From Corynebacterium pseudokroppenstedtii (GTDB lineage: Bacteria; Actinomycetota; Actinomycetes; Mycobacteriales; Mycobacteriaceae): a DNA stretch of 64,000 bases. The translations under genes and the position numbers were made by a program. The notes under the pieces were generated by a model. That model was not told where the DNA came from. It searched no databases and saw only the letters and a program-made list of their open reading frames with translations. Each line of letters starts with the position of its first letter. Within the stretch, counting starts at the first letter, position 1. Positions 1-7,615 of this stretch are shown here, in pieces. The DNA lies in contig NZ_JAEUWU010000001.1 of NCBI RefSeq assembly GCF_019754945.1, positions 620,001 through 684,000 of the forward strand. Direction: 5' to 3'.

Positions 1-1
1 G

Positions 2-274
2 AATGCGCTGAAGCGGGCGTTAGCGTCGGGGCAGCCTGATAATCATGGTGTCTCGCTCGAGGATGTCAGAACGGCAGTTGACCAGGAGTTCACCGAAAAT
101 GATGACCTGCCCAACACCGCTAATCCCGACGAATGGGCACGGATCTCTGGGCGGACTGGCCAGCGTGTCACAGAGGTAACGGTGGCGCACCATAACCGGA
201 AGACCACAACCGAGCCAGAAGATACCGAGCCAGAAGATACCGATTCGGGCAAAGGACATACCGATGCTTCATAA
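2..274 (+). CDS. arc: ARC/Mpa-type AAA ATPase, C-terminal end only
   Basis: This is the 3' end of a gene that begins before the window; the reading frame is open from base 2 to the TAA at 272-274. The translated tail contains EFTENDDLPNTANPDEWARI followed by SGRTGQRV, which closely resembles the C-terminal part of the mycobacterial proteasomal ATPase Mpa/ARC. That family forms a hexameric ring that recognises Pup and unfolds pupylated proteins. In proteasome-bearing actinobacteria the protein ends in a short tail with a penultimate Tyr that docks on the 20S core. Here the tail is a low-complexity stretch with a repeated EPEDT unit and ends in TDAS, with no Tyr. This fits a genus that has lost the 20S proteasome. 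It overlaps dop by 11 bases, so the two are probably co-transcribed and translationally coupled. Confidence 0.85.
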   Translation, partial: NALKRALASGQPDNHGVSLEDVRTAVDQEFTENDDLPNTANPDEWARISGRTGQRVTEVTVAHHNRKTTTEPEDTEPEDTDSGKGHTDAS

Positions 275-1826
275 CCAACCCAGAGTGATAGGGACAGAAA
301 CCGAATTCGGGATTTCGTGTCCCGAGAACCCCGCAGTCAGCCCTATTTTGACATCGACGGCTGCTGTCATGTCGTATGCCGACGCGCTGGGGCTCGGTGC
401 TCGGCGGACGCGCTGGGATTATGAGCCTGAATCGCCTCTTCGTGACGCACGAGGGTTTGATCTTCGTCGATACGCTATGAATCACGCGCCCGTGTTGGAA
501 CCCAATGCCATGGGCGCGGCAAATATTATCCTTCGCAATGGCGCACGGTTCTACGTGGATCACGCGCACCCGGAGTATTCATCCCCCGAGGTCACAGATG
601 CGTTGTCGGCGGTGATCTGGGATAAAGCCGGAGAGATCATTATGCACCGGGCGGCGCGCGCTGCCACACAGGCCGGAATTGGTCAAGATCAAGAGCATTG
701 GGCTCTCAAAACCTACAAGAACAATGTGGACGGCAAGGGTGCCTCATACGGAACCCATGAGAACTACCTGTACCGCCGCGACACCGATATGGCCACGATT
801 GAACAAGGACTGATCCCTTTCTTCGTGACTCGACAAATCATGACCGGGTCTGGTCGCGTCGGCCTCGGGCAGCAGGGGGATACCGCCGGCTTCCAGATTT
901 CGCAGCGTGCTGACTACATCGAAACCAAGGTATCGCTTGAGACCACGCTGAACCGGGGCATCATCAATACCCGCGACGAGCCGCACTCCAATGCCGACGA
1001 ATGGAAACGCCTCCACGTCATCATTGGGGACGCGAACCTGTCCGAGTATTCACAGTTCCTCAAGGTTGGCACCACGTCACTTGTTCTCGACGCCATCGAG
1101 GCCGGTGTTGATTTCTCCGATCTCGCCCTCGAATCACCGGTCGACGACGTCTATCGCATCTCACGCGACCTCACCTGCACTGCGACCCTGCGCGGGGAGG
1201 ATCGAAAGACCCAGCGCACAGCCATCGACATCCAGCGTATCTACCGGGATCGGGTGATGGATGCGGCCGATCGCGGGGCCATCAGCCTGAGCGACGTCGA
1301 AAAGAAAGTGATAGAGGTCTGGGGCGAGATACTTGATGACTTGGAGTCAGACCCCTTGTCGACGGCGGATCGTCTCGATTGGACGGCGAAATATGCGCTG
1401 TTGGATGGTTTTCGACAGCGCGGGACAGGGGAGTGGGATGATCCCCGTCTGGCCCTCATTGATTTGCAATACAGCGATTGTGATCCCGAGAAGGGGCTCT
1501 ATTATGCCCTGATACGACGGGGGAAGATTCGAACACTCGTTGACCCCGACGACGTGACGGCAGCGATCGACACGCCGCCCACCGATACACGGGCGTGGCT
1601 CAGAGGACGATTGGTGGACCGTTTTTCCAGTGAGGTCATCGCGGCGAACTGGGATAATCTCATCGTCACGCCAGCCCACCCACAACGAATCGACCTGAGC
1701 TCACCGACAGCCGCCAACGCCACGACGACCTACGACATCACCGAAAGCGCTCAGAACATCGATGATGTGACGCGTTATCTCACGTCGTCGGATATTTGTG
1801 ACGTCACTCCGCTGCCGAGTCCATAA
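264..1826 (+). CDS. dop: Pup deamidase/depupylase Dop
   Basis: A 520-residue member of the PafA/Dop carboxylate-amine ligase family. Dop converts the C-terminal Gln of Pup to Glu before ligation and also removes Pup from tagged proteins. The N-terminal GTETEFGI motif and the VDHAHPEYSSPE motif (about residues 94-105) carry the Glu and Asp residues used for ATP/metal binding and catalysis in this family. RDEPH-type and later C-terminal conserved segments are also present. The ATG at 264 follows AAAGGA and overlaps the end of the ARC gene. The downstream Pup ends in Gln, so a deamidase is required for this system to work. It is distinguished from PafA by the HAHPEY signature (PafA has GSHPEY) and by gene order. 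Confidence 0.96.
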   Translation: MLHNQPRVIGTETEFGISCPENPAVSPILTSTAAVMSYADALGLGARRTRWDYEPESPLRDARGFDLRRYAMNHAPVLEPNAMGAANIILRNGARFYVDHAHPEYSSPEVTDALSAVIWDKAGEIIMHRAARAATQAGIGQDQEHWALKTYKNNVDGKGASYGTHENYLYRRDTDMATIEQGLIPFFVTRQIMTGSGRVGLGQQGDTAGFQISQRADYIETKVSLETTLNRGIINTRDEPHSNADEWKRLHVIIGDANLSEYSQFLKVGTTSLVLDAIEAGVDFSDLALESPVDDVYRISRDLTCTATLRGEDRKTQRTAIDIQRIYRDRVMDAADRGAISLSDVEKKVIEVWGEILDDLESDPLSTADRLDWTAKYALLDGFRQRGTGEWDDPRLALIDLQYSDCDPEKGLYYALIRRGKIRTLVDPDDVTAAIDTPPTDTRAWLRGRLVDRFSSEVIAANWDNLIVTPAHPQRIDLSSPTAANATTTYDITESAQNIDDVTRYLTSSDICDVTPLPSP

Positions 1827-1897
1827 TCTGTGAGTCATAGGCAGTTTTGGGCCACTCATTCGCCATAAGGTTATAACGGGCACTGAGATCGTCAGAT

Positions 1898-1903
1898 TAT
1901 AAT
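1898..1903 (+). promoter_or_regulatory. Candidate -10 element upstream of pup
   Basis: A perfect TATAAT lies 40 bases before the pup start codon in the 117-bp dop-pup gap. No convincing -35 hexamer is visible 16-18 bases upstream. A small palindrome, GTTATAAC, lies at 1870-1877. It suggests that pup-pafA has its own promoter in addition to read-through from dop. Confidence 0.5.
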
Positions 1904-1943
1904 GGATCACACATAGTGAGAACACTTAAGAAGGCTTTTAAGC

Positions 1944-2132
1944 ATGGAAAAATCATCGCAGATTCACGGCTCCAAGCCCGGCGACGACAACGCCGATGAG
2001 CCCGAGAACGCCGCCGGCCAGTCACAGATTAGGGGACAGGGTGCCGACGATCTTCTTGACGAAATCGACGGCTTATTGGAATCGAACGCAGAAGAATTCG
2101 TTCGTTCCTACGTTCAAAAGGGTGGACAGTGA
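1944..2132 (+). CDS. pup: Prokaryotic ubiquitin-like protein Pup
   Basis: A 62-residue, highly acidic, probably disordered protein ending in Gly-Gly-Gln, the hallmark of Pup. The C-terminal Gln must be deamidated by Dop, after which PafA joins the resulting Glu side chain to a lysine of the target. The segment around residues 34-52 (ADDLLDEIDGLLESNAEEF) is the region that forms a helix on the ARC coiled coil in the family. The ATG is preceded by AAGAAGG about 11 bases upstream, flanked by CTTAA and TTAAG that could partly pair. The stop overlaps the pafA start (GTGA). Confidence 0.97.
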   Translation: MEKSSQIHGSKPGDDNADEPENAAGQSQIRGQGADDLLDEIDGLLESNAEEFVRSYVQKGGQ

Positions 2133-3562
2133 GCGCTGACAAGGCCGTTTTCACCCGCCGGATCATGGGAATTGAAACCGAATTCGGGATTACCTGTACT
2201 CATGACGGAGTACAAGCAGTTGCTCCAGACGACATCGCGCGTCAACTTTTTCGGCCGATCGTCGACCGTTTCCGTAGTTCCAACATTTACACGCTCAACG
2301 GCGGACGCTTATATCTCGACGTCGGTTCGCACCCGGAGTACGCCACCCCGGAGTGCGACAGCCTCAATCAACTGCTCATCTATGACCGGGCTGGGGAAGT
2401 GACGCTCAACCGGCTCGCTGACCAGGCAGAACACGCCCTCGCTGACCAACACATTGAGGGCGCGATCCATTTGATGAAGAACAACACAGATTCCCTCGGG
2501 AATTCATACGGGTGTCACGAGAACTACCTTGTGGGCCGGGCGATTCTTCTGAAGAAACTGGGGCAAGAGTTCCTCCCGTTCCTCATTACCCGGCAATTAA
2601 TCTGCGGCGCCGGGCACATTGCGCGCCCTCATTCGCGGTTTTCCGATGGGGACACCACCCCTGTGTATCAGCTCAGCCAACGTGCCGACCACGTGTGGGA
2701 AGGGGTGTCGTCGGCGACAACCCGTTCACGACCCATCATCAATACCCGCGATGAACCTCACGCCGATTCCGAAATGTACCGACGTCTTCACGTCATCGTC
2801 GGGGATTCGTCCATGTCGGAGACAACGGCTGCTCTCAAGATCGGTTCAGCGCTCCTCGTCCTCGAAATGCTCGAAGCTGGCTACTCTTTCGACGAGTGGG
2901 AAATCGCTAACCCGTCAAAAACTATTCGCGATATCAGCCGTAATCTCACCGGACGGGCAGAAGTTCTGCTCCGGTCGGGGCGGATGAGCTGCGCTCTTGA
3001 GATCCAACAGGCCTTTGCTGACAAAGCTCAGCAGTGGCTCGACGAGCGCTCCGAGGAGCAGCACGGTACACCCAATGCCGACATGCAGCGCGTCGTCGAC
3101 TTGTGGAAGAAAGTTCTCACTGCCATTGATTCTGGGGACACCTCGTCGATCGCAGCAGATATTGACTGGGTGATTAAGAAGAACATTATTGACCGATATC
3201 AAGACAAGTTCGGCTGGGACCTTACCCATCCGAAACTCCAACAGATCGACTACGCGTATCACGATATTCGGCCTGGTAGAGGTATTTTCCGGACTCTTGA
3301 AGAGCGTGGCCGTGTCTCACGGTGGCTGGACGGTGCGGATTCACCTATCACCGATGCAGCCGATACACCGCCGCAGACCACACGAGCGAAAATGCGGGGA
3401 GATTTTCTCTGTGTTGCTCAGGAGAACGATGCCGATGTGTCTGTCGATTGGACACGGCTGAAAATCAACCGCCCAGAACCCCACGACATTGCGCTCCTCG
3501 ACCCCTTTGCCGCGCACGATTCGCGGGTCGATGACATGATCAGTTCGATTGTTGACCAATAA
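2129..3562 (+). CDS. pafA: Pup-protein ligase PafA
   Basis: A 477-residue glutamine-synthetase-fold ligase. It phosphorylates the C-terminal Glu of Pup with ATP and forms an isopeptide bond to substrate lysines. GIETEFGITC near the N terminus and YLDVGSHPEYATPEC (catalytic Asp and ATP/metal residues) are the PafA signatures. MKNNTDSLGNSYGCHENYL and INTRDEPH follow as in other PafA proteins. The start is GTG at 2129 within a four-base GTGA overlap with pup. An AAGGGTGG ribosome-binding sequence lies just upstream inside pup. Length is normal for the family. Confidence 0.97.
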   Translation: MSADKAVFTRRIMGIETEFGITCTHDGVQAVAPDDIARQLFRPIVDRFRSSNIYTLNGGRLYLDVGSHPEYATPECDSLNQLLIYDRAGEVTLNRLADQAEHALADQHIEGAIHLMKNNTDSLGNSYGCHENYLVGRAILLKKLGQEFLPFLITRQLICGAGHIARPHSRFSDGDTTPVYQLSQRADHVWEGVSSATTRSRPIINTRDEPHADSEMYRRLHVIVGDSSMSETTAALKIGSALLVLEMLEAGYSFDEWEIANPSKTIRDISRNLTGRAEVLLRSGRMSCALEIQQAFADKAQQWLDERSEEQHGTPNADMQRVVDLWKKVLTAIDSGDTSSIAADIDWVIKKNIIDRYQDKFGWDLTHPKLQQIDYAYHDIRPGRGIFRTLEERGRVSRWLDGADSPITDAADTPPQTTRAKMRGDFLCVAQENDADVSVDWTRLKINRPEPHDIALLDPFAAHDSRVDDMISSIVDQ

Positions 3563-3580
3563 GGTACGAGGCGATTAGCC

Positions 3581-5668
3581 ATGACTCCACTGAGTGACCG
3601 CTCTCAGACCAGTTCGACGTCCCGACGCAACCAAGCCACCTACGAGCGGCTCATCAACCTCGTGCTCGCACTCAAGGATTCCTCCCGGCCTCTCAACGGT
3701 AAGTGGCTCATTGAGCATGTCAGCGGTTATGAAGATGGATCGCCGGAGTCGCGCAGGAGGAAGCTCAACCGCGACATTGCCCAACTCCGCGAGCTCGGAT
3801 TCGATATCGACGCCACCGATGACGGTTACTTGATGGACTTCACCCAAACTGTCGACATCCATTTCACACAAGAAGAGATGGGAGTCATCGCTCTGGCCAG
3901 CCAATTCGCCTTGTCTGGGGACCTAGCCGCACTGGGGCGGCGGGCCTGGGTCAAACTTTCGGCGGCAGGATCACTGGGGACGGTAGCGCCGATACATGGA
4001 GTGCCGGACAGTACCGACCTGACGGGGCCTGATTTTTCCACGTTGTTGCGGGCTATCACGGAGTCCACCGTCGTTAATTTCCTGTACTACCCGTCGATCG
4101 AAGACGAGCCCTCGCTGCGCACTGTTGAGCCTTGGGCACTCGTGCCTGAGAGTGGACGGTGGTACCTCGCGTGCTTCGACCGTGAACGCGAGAAGCCACG
4201 TAGCTTCCGACTCGCTCGAATTAACTCCATTCAGGAAACCAACACACCGGCCACTCACACCGATCAACGGGCCGCTATTGCTCCTAGTGAGCTTGTCCGG
4301 TCGCAGCTTCACCGCGACGGCGATGGTCGATCTACCCACGCAGTGATCAGCGTGTCGCCAGATGTTAGCGGGCGAATTATTGAGCTCTTGCGCTCGCACA
4401 ACCTTCATGCGGAGAAACGTACTGACACGCGCTGGGTCATTACTGATGACGCGGGGCAGCTCCGATCGTGTGCCCTCGCAGAGGTGCCGGAGATCGTCAT
4501 CGAGGAGCCTGAGGATTACCGGGTCACCATCGCGAACCAATTGAAATCCCTGGTCACGGAGATAACGAGCTCCGCAAAGTGGACCCTGCCGTCGACTGTG
4601 CCCGCGCTCGACGAGACCGACCATTCCGTCGACGCGCCAGCTGCGGTGAGTATTTCGGATCAGCACCACACGGAACTATTACGTCTCCTCACGATTGTTC
4701 CTTATCTTCGGCAGCACCCCGGTGTCACTCTCTTTGAGGCAGCGCATGACCTGGCGATGTCGCCGACGCAGCTGAAGAACGATATCACCACACTCACGTT
4801 CTGTGGCCTTCCTGGATTATCCGGCGGGGACTTGATCGACATCGACGCCGATCCCCGGCACATTTCGTTGTGGGCGGATCAAGGCCTGACCGCGCCGGTG
4901 GGGCTCACGATGGAAGAGGCCAGCGCGATCCTCATGGCGTTGGAGACTATTGACTCTATTCCGGGGATTGCCGACGCCGACGTCATTCATCGCACCGAAG
5001 ACAAGCTGCGAACGATGGCCGGCAATCATGCCGACGCCATTGCCCGCGCGACACAAGGCGGTGGCAATTCGCTGGTCAACGACCTTGCCGACGCTGTAAA
5101 CACGCGCACAACCATCGCCATCACGTACGCCGATTCCCTCGGCGATGCGGTGGCAACACCACGTCTCGTCGATCCGCTCTCGATTATGGTCGTCGATGGA
5201 GTGAGCTATCTCCGAGGACTATCCCTGACTGGCGCGCACGACCACGCAGACGCGGGGGACAACCAGTCCACGGGCGAAGCTCAGGCTCAGGCTCAAGGAG
5301 ACAGGATCCGACACTTCCGCATCGACCGAATCCAATCACTGGAGCAACGGGAACCGTCGACACTGAGTGCTAAACAGCGAGACCGATTACGCTCCAGGCT
5401 TAATCCGCTTGACCCCTTCGGTTTTCGGGAAAGCCCGCATTGGGCTCGAGTGTGGGTCGCTCCTGAGGCGCGATGGGTTGTCGACTACGAACATGTGTGG
5501 CCTGTTTCTGAATTCAAAGGCGGCCTTATTATCGACGTTCCCGGGCGTCCCGAGTGGATTCACAGCTTCATACTCAGGCACGGAGGATCGATCATTCCCC
5601 TTGAACCGACGGACCTGCGCGATTCCGTCAGAGACCGTGCAGAAGACGGATTACTCCGGTATCGTTAG
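3581..5668 (+). CDS. pafBC: Fused PafB-PafC WYL-domain transcription activator
   Basis: A 695-residue protein made of two tandem units. Each has an N-terminal helix-turn-helix region (roughly residues 15-80 and 360-420) and a WYL domain (segments WALVPESGRWYLACFDRERE and VDGVSYLRG, the latter followed by a FRIDRI motif). In mycobacteria PafB and PafC are separate proteins that form a heterodimer activating many DNA-damage genes independently of LexA. Here they are one polypeptide, as in some other actinobacteria. The gene follows pafA after 18 bases, so it is probably in the pup operon. Despite its position, the known role of the family is the mycobacterial-type DNA damage response rather than pupylation. 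The start is ATG 3581. Confidence 0.92.
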   Translation: MTPLSDRSQTSSTSRRNQATYERLINLVLALKDSSRPLNGKWLIEHVSGYEDGSPESRRRKLNRDIAQLRELGFDIDATDDGYLMDFTQTVDIHFTQEEMGVIALASQFALSGDLAALGRRAWVKLSAAGSLGTVAPIHGVPDSTDLTGPDFSTLLRAITESTVVNFLYYPSIEDEPSLRTVEPWALVPESGRWYLACFDREREKPRSFRLARINSIQETNTPATHTDQRAAIAPSELVRSQLHRDGDGRSTHAVISVSPDVSGRIIELLRSHNLHAEKRTDTRWVITDDAGQLRSCALAEVPEIVIEEPEDYRVTIANQLKSLVTEITSSAKWTLPSTVPALDETDHSVDAPAAVSISDQHHTELLRLLTIVPYLRQHPGVTLFEAAHDLAMSPTQLKNDITTLTFCGLPGLSGGDLIDIDADPRHISLWADQGLTAPVGLTMEEASAILMALETIDSIPGIADADVIHRTEDKLRTMAGNHADAIARATQGGGNSLVNDLADAVNTRTTIAITYADSLGDAVATPRLVDPLSIMVVDGVSYLRGLSLTGAHDHADAGDNQSTGEAQAQAQGDRIRHFRIDRIQSLEQREPSTLSAKQRDRLRSRLNPLDPFGFRESPHWARVWVAPEARWVVDYEHVWPVSEFKGGLIIDVPGRPEWIHSFILRHGGSIIPLEPTDLRDSVRDRAEDGLLRYR

Positions 5669-5752
5669 GCACCGTCCAGTCGCTCCCGCGCATCAACAAA
5701 GCTGCGGGGGTGGCTTCTGCGTTACTCACCGACACGTCGTAAGGTGTACACC

Positions 5753-6028
5753 ATGGCTAACCTAGGGTTTCCAGAACTCGTTCTCATCGCAGTCGTCATA
5801 CTCGTCCTCTTTGGATGGAAGAAACTTCCTGACGCTGCGCGTTCAGTTGGTCGTTCCATGCGTATCTTCAAATCTGAGGTCTCAGAAATGAAGAACGATG
5901 GAGCAGAGGCAGAAAAGACCTCGGCCGCGTCGACCAAGACGGATGAGATCACCTCAGCATCGTCAACCGACACACCTCAGCCAACGGTGACGGTGGAGTA
6001 CAACGACGAAAAGAAGCATCCCGCCTAA
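5753..6028 (+). CDS. tatA: Twin-arginine translocase subunit TatA
   Basis: A 91-residue protein with a short N-terminal membrane helix ([18 protein letters not shown]), the Phe-Gly hinge, an amphipathic helix ([17 protein letters not shown]) and a charged, Ser/Thr-rich tail. This is the TatA layout; TatA polymers form the pore for folded Tat substrates. I chose ATG 5753 rather than GTG 5744 because AAGGTG at 5741-5746 is correctly spaced from the ATG. tatC follows 214 bases later. That gap has only weak hairpins, so the two may share a transcript. Confidence 0.95.
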   Translation: MANLGFPELVLIAVVILVLFGWKKLPDAARSVGRSMRIFKSEVSEMKNDGAEAEKTSAASTKTDEITSASSTDTPQPTVTVEYNDEKKHPA

Positions 6029-6242
6029 AGGCACACAACAGTATTGTCATAACACTGTCACGTTTATGTTCTCTGTAGCTGTTTTCTACAGCTGTTCCCA
6101 ATAGCTGGAGCATGAGAGACCCTTGTTTTCCGCGCAGTGACCGATGCCGGGTGTATTCGCCGCATAAAGAGATTGGCTGTCGTGCTCATGACGACGTGCA
6201 TCCCGGCGCGGACGCTCGCGTTAAGAACCACGGGAAGACAAG

Positions 6243-7496
6243 GTGCTCGTGACTCAATCAACGTCGGTAAGCAAGGGTGGACGCGTGTCTCGCAAAGCCA
6301 AGAAGAATCCAGATGGAACCATGTCCATCGTCGATCACTTGCGCGAACTCCGTACACGGCTATTGCGGGCTCTCGCAGCCATTGCCGTCACCACAATCAT
6401 CGGATTTATCTGGTACGAACACGGCATCCCGGCCTGGGCCATCGGACCCCTCCACGTACCGCGGCTCCCTAGTCTCGGCGAGATTCTCAAAGAGCCGTAC
6501 TGTTCATTACCCCCGTCGGCCCGGGCAACGTTTTCTGCGGATAACGAGTGCCGTCTTCTTGCCACGAGTCCTTTCGAAATGTTCATGCTTCGTATGAAGA
6601 TGGGCGGATTGGCAGGACTTGTCATGGCGTGCCCCATTTGGCTTATCGAAATATGGCGCTTTATCACCCCGGGACTGTTGAAAAACGAGCGACGCTGGAC
6701 CTTGTCCGTCGGAACCATCGCTGGGTTTCTTTTCGTCTTGGGCGTTGTTGCTGCTTACCTCGTCCTTCCCATGGGCTTGGATGTTCTGCTTCATTTGGGC
6801 GATAGCACTCAGATTTCCGCACTGACCGGTGAGAAATACTTCAACTTCGTTATCGCGCTGATACTCGTATTCGGCTTGAGCTTCGAAGTACCACTTTTTA
6901 CGGCCATGCTTAACCTTGCTGGGGTCGTGCATTATGAGCAGCTCAAGGACAAGCGGCGAATCATGATTGTCGTGATCTTCATCTTCGCTGCCATCGCCAC
7001 ACCAGGACAGGATCCGATCTCCATGCTGGTGCTCGCCCTCACACTGGTTGTCCTGATGGAGCTAGCCCTGCAATTCACCCGAATCCATGACCGCCGCGCT
7101 GCCCGTCACGTGTCCGAGTGGGAGGGACTGAGCGACGACGAAGCCTCCCCACTGAAGGTTGCTCCTTCGTCGATCCCCGCAGCCGAATCAATTTACGACG
7201 GACAGCGGAAAGGTGTTGCCGGCGGGGCAGATGCCCACCCCGCGGGAGGGTCAGGGCCCATACCAAAGCCTTCGCCCGTGACAGCTCCATCGGGCGCCCC
7301 GTCGGCCGGTGAGCCGCCCACGCCGACGCCGAGCCCGGCACCGTCTGACGCATCTCCGACCTCAGGCTCACACCACGCTCCACCAGCAGCAGTGCTCCGT
7401 CGGGGCCCGCGCTCACGGAACGATTCCACTGTAGACAACGACGGTAAGCCCGGGCATGACACAATCCAATCCAGCAGTTTCGACGACGTCCTCTAA
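6243..7496 (+). CDS. tatC: Twin-arginine translocase subunit TatC
   Basis: A polytopic membrane protein that recognises twin-arginine signal peptides. The N-terminal MSIVDHLRELRTRLL motif, the later FxxP segment (FEVPLFTAML) and six hydrophobic helices match TatC. The total of 417 residues is longer than the usual 250-320 because of a tail of about 125 residues, rich in Pro, Ser, Ala and Gly, from about residue 295 onward. This tail is probably cytoplasmic and disordered. The start is uncertain: GTG 6243, GTG 6249 (better spaced from AAGG) and GTG 6285 (after AAGGGTGG) are all possible. Confidence 0.94.
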   Translation: MLVTQSTSVSKGGRVSRKAKKNPDGTMSIVDHLRELRTRLLRALAAIAVTTIIGFIWYEHGIPAWAIGPLHVPRLPSLGEILKEPYCSLPPSARATFSADNECRLLATSPFEMFMLRMKMGGLAGLVMACPIWLIEIWRFITPGLLKNERRWTLSVGTIAGFLFVLGVVAAYLVLPMGLDVLLHLGDSTQISALTGEKYFNFVIALILVFGLSFEVPLFTAMLNLAGVVHYEQLKDKRRIMIVVIFIFAAIATPGQDPISMLVLALTLVVLMELALQFTRIHDRRAARHVSEWEGLSDDEASPLKVAPSSIPAAESIYDGQRKGVAGGADAHPAGGSGPIPKPSPVTAPSGAPSAGEPPTPTPSPAPSDASPTSGSHHAPPAAVLRRGPRSRNDSTVDNDGKPGHDTIQSSSFDDVL

Positions 7497-7615
7497 CGGC
7501 TACATTGTGCACACGAACATCGTGGATGCGCAGCGACCGCACAACACCACAAACCTCGTAACCGACACCACAATTAACAAGTAACAATCGACAGTGACAA
7601 TCGATAAGGAGAAGT

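Noticed and set aside
6029..6242. Hairpins (CTGTAG/CTACAG) in the tatA-tatC gap as a terminator
   Set aside because: The stem is six pairs with no T-run, and tatA-tatC are usually co-transcribed.
6064..6357. 97-codon leftward frame across the tatA-tatC gap
   Set aside because: It runs into the start of tatC on the other strand and has no supporting signal.
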